This document shows, piece after piece, positions 49,813 to 57,326 of a stretch of DNA of 64,000 nt. This DNA is from Pseudomonadota bacterium (GTDB lineage: Bacteria; Pseudomonadota; Gammaproteobacteria; Steroidobacterales; Steroidobacteraceae). Location of the stretch: contig JAJZDW010000002.1 of assembly GCA_021851405.1 (NCBI GenBank), positions 1,382 through 65,381 of the forward strand, written 5' to 3'. Numbering within the stretch: the first letter of the stretch is position 1; each line of letters begins with the position of its first letter. The notes beneath the pieces were generated by a model. The model was not told the DNA's origin. It worked only from the letters and a program-made list of their open reading frames with translations, and made no database searches. Both the position numbers and the translations under genes were made by a program.

Positions 49813-49847
49813 ACCCATCCTCTCCCACTCTGTCCCACTTCGTACCA
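49813..49847 (-). promoter_or_regulatory. MraZ operator: four direct repeats with 10-base period
   Basis: On the minus strand TGGTA, TGGGA, TGGGA and TGGGT are spaced by exactly five bases (blocks at 49843-49847, 49833-49837, 49823-49827 and 49813-49817). This is the known MraZ box arrangement TGGGN-N5 repeated; the promoter-proximal copy is degenerate. The boxes begin at the -10 box and cover the transcription start, consistent with repression. Confidence 0.92.
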
Positions 49848-49876
49848 CTATAGGAATCGCGGGTGCGCTATGTCAA
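49847..49876 (-). promoter_or_regulatory. dcw cluster promoter (Pmra)
   Basis: Minus strand: a perfect -35 TTGACA (49876-49871), an 18-base spacer and -10 TATAGT (49852-49847). Transcription should begin around 49840 inside the MraZ boxes and read through mraZ and the cell wall and division genes. Confidence 0.88.
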
Positions 49877-50066
49877 TTGAAATAGCGAGAAAACGTCACA
49901 TCCGCGTTGAGTTATGTCGAATCGCCGGCGCGCGCCAACACGGCGTTTTTTATCATTCGTCTTTCTAATCAGAAGGTTGTGGTAGGAAGCTTATCCAGTG
50001 GATTAGCTGTGCGCCGTGCCTGCGGCGGCACGCGTTGGACGGTGTTTGATCCGTCGGCGCCGGGGC

Positions 50067-50093
50067 GGGTGCTGCCGCGCCGCGGCAGCACCC
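50067..50093 (-). terminator. Strong hairpin after lpoA
   Basis: GGGTGCTGCCGC and GCGGCAGCACCC form perfect 12-base arms around GCC, about 20 bases beyond the lpoA stop. No T-run follows, so it may act as a processing or Rho-assisted end. The 49877-50066 stretch next to it shows no gene. Confidence 0.5.
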
Positions 50094-50112
50094 CCGCCAC
50101 CGCCGCGCGTCC

Positions 50113-51351
50113 TCACTTCGGCGGCAGGATCTTGATCTGTCCGCCCTGCAGCCGCGCCCAGATGAGCGTGCGGTGCACCCGGCCGTCGCGCTTGATCCGC
50201 AGCCGTCCCGTGAGTCCATTCAGCTTCAGTTCACTCGGCGGCACGCCGTGCACGAACAGCGCCACGGCGAGGTGATAGGCGTCGAAGCCGAAGGCGAACA
50301 GTCGGCCGCGGTCCGGCCCGCCGGCCGGCCAGGCGCGCGTGGTCACCGCGCGTACCGCGTTGGCGAGCGGATCGCCCAACATCCACGGCATGTCGAGGAA
50401 GCGCAATCCGTCGAGATCCTGGTTCGCGGTCGGATTCGGTGTGAACGCATCCGAGGTCGAATACGTCGGTACGCCGTTGGCATAGTAGAAGCGCAGCTGC
50501 GGCTCGAGCATCCGCTCGGTGGCGGCCGGCGCCGGCGCGAAGATGAATTGCAGATCCGCGCGCCGCCGCGGCACGAAGGCGAGCGGCACGCCGAGCAGCT
50601 GCTCGAGGCGCTGCAGGCGTGCACGGCTCTGGCGGATCAGCAGCACCCGCTCGATCGGCCCGGTGTAATCGCTCGCCGCCAGATCGATGCGCGTGGTGGC
50701 GAGCAACTGCCCGCCGCCGGCGGCGAAGCGGTGCGAGAAGGCGGCCAGCACGCGCGTACCCCAGAGGTCGTTCGGCACGATCGCGATGCCGAGGCGGTGC
50801 CCATCGGCGAGCACGCGCTGCGCCACCAGGCGCGCCTCGGCGGTCGGCGAGAGGGCGAACTGGAAAAACTGCGGCGGGGCGCGCACGCCGCTCGGCAGGA
50901 AGTTCAGCGCCAGGATCGGCGGGCGCGGCTCTGCGGCGGCCGTGGCCGCCGCGACGTCCGCACGCAGCAGCGGCCCGACGATCACAGTGGCCCCCGCGTG
51001 CGCGGCGCGCTCAATGAGGGTGGCGATCGGCGTGCCGGCGGCCGTGTCGTAGATGCGCACCCGCGGCCGCCGCTGCGGGGGCAGCTGGTAGTACGCGCTG
51101 AGGAAACCGTCGCGCACGCTGCGCGCCGCGGCGCTCAGCGGCCCGGTTTGCGGCAGCAGCAGCGCGATGCGCGTCTGTGCCAGCGTGTGCACCGGTGGGG
51201 CGAACTGCAGCGCACGGCGCGGCCCGCCGCGATGCGGCGCCGGGGCCCGTGCCACGGGTGGCGGCGGGGCCGCCGTCGGGGGCCTCGTGGCGCAACCACC
51301 CAGCAGTGCGGCGGCCGCACCGAATGCGGCCAGCAGGATCGATCGCTGCAT
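50113..51351 (-). CDS. lpoA: LppC/LpoA-type lipoprotein, short form without TPR domain
   Basis: 412 residues. Lipoprotein signal MQRSILLAAFGAAAALLGGC (lipobox LGGC, Cys20), a Pro/Ala-rich linker, then a periplasmic-binding-protein-like LppC domain starting IALLLPQTGPLSAAARSVRDGFLSAYY. E. coli LpoA activates PBP1A from the outer membrane and is about 680 residues because of an N-terminal TPR domain; that part is missing here. Start 51351 gives the proper signal peptide; an in-frame start at 51387 does not. Divergent from rsmI as in E. coli. Confidence 0.85.
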   Translation of the reverse strand: MQRSILLAAFGAAAALLGGCATRPPTAAPPPPVARAPAPHRGGPRRALQFAPPVHTLAQTRIALLLPQTGPLSAAARSVRDGFLSAYYQLPPQRRPRVRIYDTAAGTPIATLIERAAHAGATVIVGPLLRADVAAATAAAEPRPPILALNFLPSGVRAPPQFFQFALSPTAEARLVAQRVLADGHRLGIAIVPNDLWGTRVLAAFSHRFAAGGGQLLATTRIDLAASDYTGPIERVLLIRQSRARLQRLEQLLGVPLAFVPRRRADLQFIFAPAPAATERMLEPQLRFYYANGVPTYSTSDAFTPNPTANQDLDGLRFLDMPWMLGDPLANAVRAVTTRAWPAGGPDRGRLFAFGFDAYHLAVALFVHGVPPSELKLNGLTGRLRIKRDGRVHRTLIWARLQGGQIKILPPK

Positions 51352-51425
51352 GGAGAAGCCTTTCACTGTCGGTCCTTTTCGGGCCAAGATGACGCCCGCC
51401 GATCCGGCGCGCAGGAGTGAGTATA

Positions 51426-52274
51426 GTGGCCAAGGTGCAAGGGCGGTTGCAGGTCGTTGCGACGCCGATCGGCAACCTCGCCGATCTCAGTGCGCGCACC
51501 CGTGCCGCGCTCGAGCAGGCCGATGCGATCGTGGCCGAGGACACGCGCCACACCCTCGCGCTGCTCGGCGCACTCGGCATCTCCCGCCCGCTGCTCTCGC
51601 TGCACTCGCACAACGAGACGCAGCGCGTACCGCAAGTGCTGGCGCGGCTCACCGCCGGGGAGCACCTGGCGCTGGTCAGCGACGCCGGTACGCCGTTGCT
51701 GTCGGATCCCGGCTACGAGCTGGTGTGCGCCGCGGCCGCCGCCGGCATTGTGGTCGAGGCCATACCCGGCCCCTCGGCGATCACGACGGCGCTCGCCTGC
51801 GCCGGCCTGCCGGTGAGCCGCTTCTGCTTCGAGGGCTTCCTGCCCGCGCGCGAACGCGAGCGGCGCGCCACTCTGGAGCGCCTCGCCGCCGAGCCGCGCA
51901 CGCTGGTGTTTTTCGAGGCACCGCACCGGATCGCGGACATGGTGGCGGATCTGGCCGCCGTCTTCGGTTCCGAGCGGCGCGCCACGGTGGCGCGGGAGCT
52001 GACCAAGGCGCACGAGACGCTCTACCGCGGCACGCTCGCGGAGTTGGCGCGGCGCGCGGTCGAGGAGGAGAATTTCTGCCGCGGCGAGCTGACGGTGGTG
52101 GTCCAGGGGGCCCCGGAAGAAGCCCGCGGCGTCGATCAGGCGCTGCTGCGCCGCGCGGTGGACCTGCTGGTGAAGGAGCTGCCGCCGGGCCGGGCCGCGG
52201 CGCTCGCCGCGCAGCTCACCGGCGCAAGCCGCAGTGACGCCTACGCGCTCGTCCTGCAGCGCGCGCCGGACTGA
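51426..52274 (+). CDS. rsmI: 16S rRNA (cytidine1402-2'-O)-methyltransferase RsmI
   Basis: Tetrapyrrole-methylase fold enzyme that acts on the same nucleotide as RsmH. 282 residues. Signatures: LQVVATPIGNLADLS, EDTRHTLALL, SLHSHNE, LVSDAGTPLLSDPGYELV, GPSAITTALACAGLP and FFEAPHRI. GTG at 51426 is preferred because AGGAG lies eight bases upstream; GTG at 51417 is in frame too. Divergent from lpoA. Confidence 0.95.
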   Translation: MAKVQGRLQVVATPIGNLADLSARTRAALEQADAIVAEDTRHTLALLGALGISRPLLSLHSHNETQRVPQVLARLTAGEHLALVSDAGTPLLSDPGYELVCAAAAAGIVVEAIPGPSAITTALACAGLPVSRFCFEGFLPARERERRATLERLAAEPRTLVFFEAPHRIADMVADLAAVFGSERRATVARELTKAHETLYRGTLAELARRAVEEENFCRGELTVVVQGAPEEARGVDQALLRRAVDLLVKELPPGRAAALAAQLTGASRSDAYALVLQRAPD

Positions 52275-52285
52275 GCGCGGCGCGC
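52261..52285. terminator. Hairpin between convergent rsmI and rnpB
   Basis: GCGCGCCG and CGGCGCGC form 8-base arms around GACTGAGCG, covering the rsmI stop and lying just past the rnpB 3' end. It could end both transcripts, but lacks a T-run. Confidence 0.4.
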
Positions 52286-52293
52286 GAAGAATC

Positions 52294-52771
52294 GGGGAGC
52301 CGGCCTATAAGCCGGGTTCTGTCGCGCAACACCGGCGCAGAAACTGCGACGACGCCGCGTGGGCAATCATTCCTCTACGATCCACGTCGCCGTGGACCTC
52401 TAGCAGCCTACCCGGAAGCGCGCGCGGATCAGCGCTGCGCATTGCGTTGCCGCAACCCGCTGCTTCCCTATTTGGCCTTGCTCCAGGTGGGGTTTGCCAT
52501 GCCAGCCTTGTTGCCAAGGCCGCGGTGCGCTCTTACCGCACCGTTTCACCCTTGCCGTCCCGCCACCCGGACCGACGAGCGGCCTGAGCGTGGGCTTGGG
52601 CGGTTTCCTTTCTGTTGCACTTTCCGTGAGCACGTACCGGGCGAGGCTTGCGCCCCGCTGACGATGCGGCCCCCCAGGCGTTACCTGGCACCCTGATCCG
52701 CCGGAGCCCGGACTTTCCTCCCCCCCGGCCCTGTGAAGGACTGGGGCAGCGATTGCCCGGCCGGCTCCCCG
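52294..52771 (-). ncRNA. rnpB: RNase P RNA, bacterial class A
   Basis: Catalytic RNA that trims tRNA 5' ends. Conserved blocks on the minus strand, in order: GAGGAAAGTCCGGGCTCC, GCCAGGTAACGCCTGG, ACAGAAAGGAAACCGCC, GGTAAGAGCGCACCG, GCAAGGCCAAATAGGG, GGGTAGGCTGC and the end ACAGAACCCGGCTTATAG. The P1 helix is formed by GGGGAGCCGGCC at the 5' end and GGCCGGCTCCCC at the 3' end, which sets the limits. At about 478 bases it is about 100 longer than the E. coli RNA; much of the extra length is between GCCTGG and GTGCAACAG, the P12 region. Confidence 0.97.
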
Positions 52772-52779
52772 ACCCCACC

Positions 52780-52807
52780 GAATAACAGAATGTGCCGCAG
52801 CCTGCAA
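52780..52807 (-). promoter_or_regulatory. Candidate rnpB promoter
   Basis: Minus strand: TTGCAG (52807-52802), a 16-base spacer and TTATTC (52785-52780). The expected start about seven bases later coincides with the RNA 5' end deduced from the P1 helix. The -10 is a weak match. Confidence 0.5.
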
Positions 52808-52886
52808 TGATCCAGGCTCGACCCTGCAGGATGAATCAGCCCGGCGGCCGAGCGCCTGATCGATCCATGTGCCTATTTACAATCCA

Positions 52887-53312
52887 TCATTTGAGAGCGT
52901 CCCACGGGTTCAGGAGTGGCACGCCGGTGGCGTGAAAGTCAGCGACGTTGCGGGTCACGATCGTCATGCCATGGACCAGCGCCGTGGCCGCGATCAGCCC
53001 ATCCCGGTAGGGCTGGGGGTCGGGCACATGCAAGCGTGCGCTGCGTCGGGCAACGGCAGTATCAACCGGCAGAATGCGGTCGGCGAAGGTCGGTAAGACA
53101 TGTTGATCGAGCCAGCTGCGCAAGATTGCGCCTTGAGCAATGTTTTTTCGCTCCAGCTGCAAAACGCCGGTTTCCAGCTCCTGCACGACGATAACCGAGA
53201 GGAAAAGGCTACTGTCCTGGACCGTTTGAACCCATGCGGCGACATTGGGATGAGCTTTGCGAGTCCTGGCTTTTCGCAGCTCAGAGACGACGTTGGTATC
53301 GAGCAGGAACAT
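52887..53312 (-). CDS. vapC: VapC-family PIN-domain toxin
   Basis: 141 residues. PIN ribonuclease pattern with acidic residues: MFLLDTNVVSELRK (Asp5), SVIVVQELETGV (Glu45/47), ILPVDTAVA, and PYRDGLIAATALVHGMTIVTRNVADF (Asp and Asp/Asn cluster). Such toxins cleave tRNA or rRNA. Its ATG overlaps the antitoxin stop by one base (TGATG). Confidence 0.92.
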   Translation of the reverse strand: MFLLDTNVVSELRKARTRKAHPNVAAWVQTVQDSSLFLSVIVVQELETGVLQLERKNIAQGAILRSWLDQHVLPTFADRILPVDTAVARRSARLHVPDPQPYRDGLIAATALVHGMTIVTRNVADFHATGVPLLNPWDALK

Positions 53313-53569
53313 CAGGAAAGATCGACCGGCCGGGCGAGTTCGCGCGAGCGCGGAAACTCAATTTCGATGTCCTCGACACCCGCCGGCCAACCCAAGGCAT
53401 CAGCGATGGTCCGGCCGGTGCCCGTGATGCGCCGGTATTCCTCGATGCTGAGCAGGACGTGGGCGGGCTTGCCCCGGTCCGTGATGAACACCGGCCCCTC
53501 TGAGGCGGCCTTCTTGGCGCGACTGGTGTCCTGATTGAACTCTCGGCTGGAGAGTGTGGTGATGGCCAT
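53312..53569 (-). CDS. Phd/YefM-family antitoxin
   Basis: 85 residues: MAITTLSSREFNQDTSRAKKAASEGPVFITDRGKPAHVLLSIEEYRRI is the Phd/YefM DNA-binding fold, and the acidic C-terminal part (VEDIEIEFPRS) would block the toxin. ATG 53569 has GGGAG eight bases upstream and starts the fold; longer in-frame starts are rejected. It forms a type II pair with the PIN toxin. Confidence 0.9.
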   Translation of the reverse strand: MAITTLSSREFNQDTSRAKKAASEGPVFITDRGKPAHVLLSIEEYRRITGTGRTIADALGWPAGVEDIEIEFPRSRELARPVDLS

Positions 53570-53593
53570 GGAGGGCACTCCCATTCGCAGAGA

Positions 53594-53605
53594 CAATTCT
53601 AATTG
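53594..53605. promoter_or_regulatory. Operator-like palindrome upstream of the Phd/VapC pair
   Basis: CAATT-CT-AATTG is an inverted repeat 25 bases before the antitoxin ATG, in a short AT-rich patch that also holds TACAAT-like -10 sequence on the minus strand. It fits autoregulation by the antitoxin. No convincing -35 was found. Confidence 0.4.
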
Positions 53606-53778
53606 TATAAACGTTACTACACTCTCCTCCTGTGGTCAATGCCTCTGTGCTTTCTGGGCTGCGCAGAGGTGTCGAGGCGCTGCCCCCAGGACGAGCACCG
53701 AATGGGTGAGGACGGCAGGCGCAGCCGTCCATTGACCCCTTGGAGCGGCCGTTACGCCATCGGGCGCTCGTGCATCGC

Positions 53779-53808
53779 CCGCCCCTGACGGACGCGCGCC
53801 AGGGGCGG
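53779..53808 (-). terminator. Hairpin downstream of sspB
   Basis: CCGCCCCTG and CAGGGGCGG form 9-base arms about 27 bases beyond the sspB stop. No T-run. The rest of 53606-53834 shows no gene. Confidence 0.4.
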
Positions 53809-53834
53809 TCGATTTCAAGCTGACCGACTACCGG

Positions 53835-54266
53835 CTATTTGACCACGCGCAGCTGCGGGCGCTTCGGACCGCCGCCTTCATCGCCCGGCCCCGCCTTCGG
53901 TCCGGTGCCCGGCCCTGGACCCGGGGACTCCGGCGGCGCGGGACTGGTGTCCTGGTCCGGGAACATCATGCCCTCGCCGGTCTCGCGCGCATACACGCCC
54001 ATCACCGCGTACACCGGGAAGCGCACGTGATGGATCACTCCGGCGAAGCGCGCATCGAATTCGACGCTGTCGTTGTCGATCTTCAGGCGCTGGGTGGCCG
54101 TGTAGCTGAGGTTCAGGACCAGTTTGCCGTCCTGCACGTAAGCGTGGGGAATGTCCTCGCCGGCGCGCGCCGCATCGACGATCACGTGCGGCGTGTAGCC
54201 GCTGTCGGTGATCCACTGGTGCATGGCACGCAGCAGATAGGGCCGCTTCGGGGGAGGCTTGATCAT
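53835..54266 (-). CDS. sspB: ClpXP adaptor SspB
   Basis: Delivers ssrA-tagged proteins to ClpXP. 143 residues. Folded part KRPYLLRAMHQWITDSGYTPHVIVDA, LVLNLSYTATQRLKIDNDSVEFDARFAG, VYAVMGVYARETGEGMMF; then a Pro/Gly-rich flexible linker and the ClpX-binding tail RPQLRVVK, almost identical to the E. coli tail. ATG 54266 is the start directly before the fold. 11 bases after sspA. Confidence 0.95.
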   Translation of the reverse strand: MIKPPPKRPYLLRAMHQWITDSGYTPHVIVDAARAGEDIPHAYVQDGKLVLNLSYTATQRLKIDNDSVEFDARFAGVIHHVRFPVYAVMGVYARETGEGMMFPDQDTSPAPPESPGPGPGTGPKAGPGDEGGGPKRPQLRVVK

Positions 54267-54277
54267 CGGCCCGGCCC

Positions 54278-54877
54278 CTAGCGCCGCATTGCCCGCTCCA
54301 CATCGGACAAAGCGCGCGCGAAAGCCGGCCGCGCGAAGATGCGGTGCGCATATTTGACGATCGGGTGGGCCTTCGGCGGCAGCTCGATCTGGTAGTGCGG
54401 CAACCGCCACAGAACCGGCGCGAGCGTCGCATCAACCAGCGAGAATTCGTCGGCGAGAAAGAAAGGCTTCAACTGAAACAGCTCAACCCCCTGCACGATC
54501 GTGTCGAGGAGGATTCTGCGCAACCTCGGCAGCTGCCGCCGGTCCTCCCCCCGCTCGATCTGTTCGGCGAGACTGTACCAGTCGCGCTCGATGCGATAAA
54601 GCGCCAGACGGAACTGCGCCCGGGTCACCGGATCGGCGGGCATCAGGGGCGGGTGCGGGAAGCGCTCATCGAGGTACTCGATGATCACCCGCGAGTCGTA
54701 TAGGACCAGATCCCGGTCCACCAGCGTCGGCAGGGAGTGATAGGGATTGAGGTCGAGCAGGTCCTCCGGGAGGCTGCCCGGGGCGACGCTGACGATCTCC
54801 AGATCGATGCTCTTCTCGGCCAGCACGATCCGGGTGCGGTGGCTCCAGAGGTCGGCCGGAGCGCAGAAGAGCGTCAT
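54278..54877 (-). CDS. sspA: Stringent starvation protein A (GST fold)
   Basis: RNA polymerase-associated stress protein. 199 residues with a thioredoxin-like N-terminal domain (TLFCAPADLWSHRTRIVLAEKSIDLEIV; LNPYHSLPTLVDRDLVLYDSRVIIEYLDERFPHPPL) and a helical GST C-terminal domain (FFLADEFSLVDATLAPVLWRLP). Start 54877 aligns with the family. Downstream of petBC, an order shared with many proteobacteria. Confidence 0.94.
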   Translation of the reverse strand: MTLFCAPADLWSHRTRIVLAEKSIDLEIVSVAPGSLPEDLLDLNPYHSLPTLVDRDLVLYDSRVIIEYLDERFPHPPLMPADPVTRAQFRLALYRIERDWYSLAEQIERGEDRRQLPRLRRILLDTIVQGVELFQLKPFFLADEFSLVDATLAPVLWRLPHYQIELPPKAHPIVKYAHRIFARPAFARALSDVERAMRR

Positions 54878-55025
54878 GATGGATCGTCTGCTCGACACGA
54901 TACCGCTCCCGCCGGCCCGCCGGCGCCCCGGTGATTTTACCGTACCGGGGGTGCCTGCGTTGCCCACGGCCACCGCCCCACTGCACCCGGGCCGCCAGGC
55001 GCGCCGCGCATCCCTTCGCCGCCGC

Positions 55026-55817
55026 CTACCGCACGTCCTTCCAGTACTCTCGGTACAGCAGCCAGGCGAGCGTGGTGAAGACCATCAGGAACAGCACCAC
55101 CCAGACCCCGAGCCGATGACGCTCGAGGCGCGGCGGGTCGCTCACGTAGTCGAGGAAATTCACCGTGTCGTGCACGAACTGATTGAACTGCTGGCGCGTC
55201 ATGCTGCCGGGCGCGATCTGGCGGAAATGCGCGAACACCTTGCGCTGGATCCGCGTGCCGTTCGGCCCTGGCACCTCGACCGTGCGGTACACGGCGACCT
55301 TCAGGCCCTCGAGTGAGGAGAGCACGTCGGGCATGGCCACCGACGGATAGACGAGGTTGTTCACCCCGGTCGGGCGGCCCGAATCGACGTAGAACGTCTC
55401 GAGATAGCGGTACAGGTAATTGGTGCCCCGGTAGCGCGCAATCAGCGACAAGTCCGGGGGCTGCTTGCCGAACCATTTGACGGCATCCGCGGTCATCGGT
55501 GAGAGGATGTAATCGCGCGCATTCTGACCGGGGGGAATCAGGTCCTGCTTCAGCACCGCCGGTGGGATCTTCAAGTCCTTGCCGAGGCGCGACCAGCGCT
55601 CGTAGCGCAGCGAGTGACAGCCGAGGCAGTACGCGACGAAGTCCCGCGCGCCGCGCTGCAGCGAGGCCAGGTCGGCCACGTCGGCCTGCGCCTGCCAATC
55701 CTTCCAGTGTGCCCCGAACGTGGCGCCCGACTCGGCCGCCCGCGCCCCGCCGGCCATCGTGACCCCGAGCAGCGCGGCGAGCAGCACGCTCGCCCAGCCA
55801 CGGCGATTAGTGCGCAT
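55026..55817 (-). CDS. petC: Cytochrome c1 of the bc1 complex
   Basis: 263 residues. Signal peptide ending AGGARA; heme c site CLGCH at 64-68; likely heme Met ligand in YPSVAMPDVL; a C-terminal membrane anchor (LGVWVVLFLMVFTTLAWLLYREYW). It passes electrons from the Rieske protein to cytochrome c in the periplasm. The start overlaps the end of petB by 11 bases. Confidence 0.96.
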   Translation of the reverse strand: MRTNRRGWASVLLAALLGVTMAGGARAAESGATFGAHWKDWQAQADVADLASLQRGARDFVAYCLGCHSLRYERWSRLGKDLKIPPAVLKQDLIPPGQNARDYILSPMTADAVKWFGKQPPDLSLIARYRGTNYLYRYLETFYVDSGRPTGVNNLVYPSVAMPDVLSSLEGLKVAVYRTVEVPGPNGTRIQRKVFAHFRQIAPGSMTRQQFNQFVHDTVNFLDYVSDPPRLERHRLGVWVVLFLMVFTTLAWLLYREYWKDVR

Positions 55818-57069
55818 GGTAGACCACCCTGTCGGGCACGGGCTTGACTCGCTCCCAGCGCGTGTAGAACGGCATGAGCCAGAAGAACGCGAAGTAGCCG
55901 ATGGCGCACACCCGAGCGAGGATCACGTAGATCGGCTCCACCGGCTGCATGCCCAGGTAGCCGAGCCCGACGAAGCTCACCAAGAACACCGCCAGCGCCA
56001 CGCGCGACATCCAGCCCTTGTAGCGGATCGACTTCACCGGCGAGCGGTCCAGCCACGGCACCAGGATCAGCGAGACCAGCGCCAGCACCAGAAACAGTGC
56101 GCCGAGACTCTTGCTCGGCACCGCCCTCAGGATCGCGTAGTACGGCGTGAAGTACCACACCGGGTGGATGTCCGCCGGCGTCGAGAGCGGATCGTGCGGC
56201 GTGAAATTCGCCTTCTCGAGGAACAGGCCGTGGAAGGTGGGCACGAAGAACACCACCAGCGCGAACAGGATGAAGAACACTCCGACCCCGAAGATGTCCT
56301 TGACCGTGTAATACGGGTGGAAGGGAATGCCGTCGAGCGGCTTGCCATCGGGTCCGAGCCGATCGCGGATCTCGATGCCATCGGGATTGTTCGAGCCGAC
56401 CTGGTGCAGCGCCACCAGGTGCAGCACCACCAGCAGCAGCAGCACGATCGGCACGGCGGCCACGTGCAGCGCGAACAGCCTATTCAGCGTCGCCCCGGAG
56501 ATGCCGTAATCGCCCCGGATCCACTGCGTCAGTGCCGGCCCGATGCCCGGGATGGTGCCGAACAGGTTGATGATCACCTGCGCGCCCCAGAACGACATGT
56601 TGCCCCAGGGCAGCACGTAGCCCATGAACGCCTCGGCCATCAGCGCCAGGTACACCAGCATGCCGATCACCCACAGCAGCTCGCGCGGCTGGCGGTACGA
56701 GCCGTACAGCAGGCCACGGAACATGTGCAGGTAGACGACGATGAAGAAGAACGACGCACCCGTGGAGTGCATGTAGCGGATCAGCCAGCCCCACGGCACC
56801 TCGCGCATGATGAACTGCACCGAGCTGAACGCTGCGCCCGGCTTGTAGTACATGGTGAGGAAGATGCCGGTGCCGATCTGCATCACCAGCACCAACATGG
56901 CGAGCGAGCCGAAGAAGTACCAGAAATTGAAGTTCTTCGGCGCGAAATAGCCGGTCAGTTCATGCGAAATGAACGAATCGACCGGCAGACGTCGGTTGAT
57001 CCAGGCCCACAGCCCACGCTTGGCGGGCGGATCGGCAGCTCGCGCCGCTTCGGGATGCTCGGCACTCAT
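55807..57069 (-). CDS. petB: Cytochrome b of the bc1 complex
   Basis: 420 residues, about eight membrane helices. Two bis-histidine helices for hemes bL and bH: RYMHSTGASFFFIVVYLHMFRGLLYGSYR and LFALHVAAVPIVLLLLVVLHLVALHQVG. The Qo-site motif is PVWY (HPVWYFTPYYAILRAVP) instead of PEWY; I recall this variant from beta/gammaproteobacteria. ATG 57069 has a G-run at a suitable distance. It is the first gene of the transcript here: the Rieske gene petA, normally upstream, is not present. TATAAT on the minus strand at 57246-57241 is a likely -10. Confidence 0.96.
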   Translation of the reverse strand: MSAEHPEAARAADPPAKRGLWAWINRRLPVDSFISHELTGYFAPKNFNFWYFFGSLAMLVLVMQIGTGIFLTMYYKPGAAFSSVQFIMREVPWGWLIRYMHSTGASFFFIVVYLHMFRGLLYGSYRQPRELLWVIGMLVYLALMAEAFMGYVLPWGNMSFWGAQVIINLFGTIPGIGPALTQWIRGDYGISGATLNRLFALHVAAVPIVLLLLVVLHLVALHQVGSNNPDGIEIRDRLGPDGKPLDGIPFHPYYTVKDIFGVGVFFILFALVVFFVPTFHGLFLEKANFTPHDPLSTPADIHPVWYFTPYYAILRAVPSKSLGALFLVLALVSLILVPWLDRSPVKSIRYKGWMSRVALAVFLVSFVGLGYLGMQPVEPIYVILARVCAIGYFAFFWLMPFYTRWERVKPVPDRVVYHAH

Positions 57070-57240
57070 TGATCCCCCCCCGGCGGACCGGCGGCCCCGC
57101 TGGCTGCCCTCACGCATTCGGTCATCGGAAGAACCTCCCAATTTCCGCTCGGCTTCACCCGGCGCTGCGTTGCGCCCGCATTGTTCTTGCGCCTCTCGAG
57201 GAGCGGTCGATGCACTTTCCGCCCCGCCAGAGGTCCGTGC

Positions 57241-57246
57241 ATTATA
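57241..57246 (-). promoter_or_regulatory. Candidate -10 box (TATAAT) for petBC
   Basis: Perfect TATAAT on the minus strand 172 bases before petB, in the gap between petB and the divergent protease gene. No clear -35 at 16-18 bases. It supports petB being the first gene of its transcript. Confidence 0.4.
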
Positions 57247-57326
57247 CACAAACCCCGTCCCGCAACCGGGAGGGGTGCCGCCGTCGCTCGAGGCGGACCG
57301 CGCACATCGAGCCGGAGAGGACACAC

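Noticed and set aside
49793-49828. GTG at 49828 as an earlier mraZ start
   Set aside because: It lies in the MraZ boxes, which belong to the untranslated leader, and the family begins at the ATG 49792.
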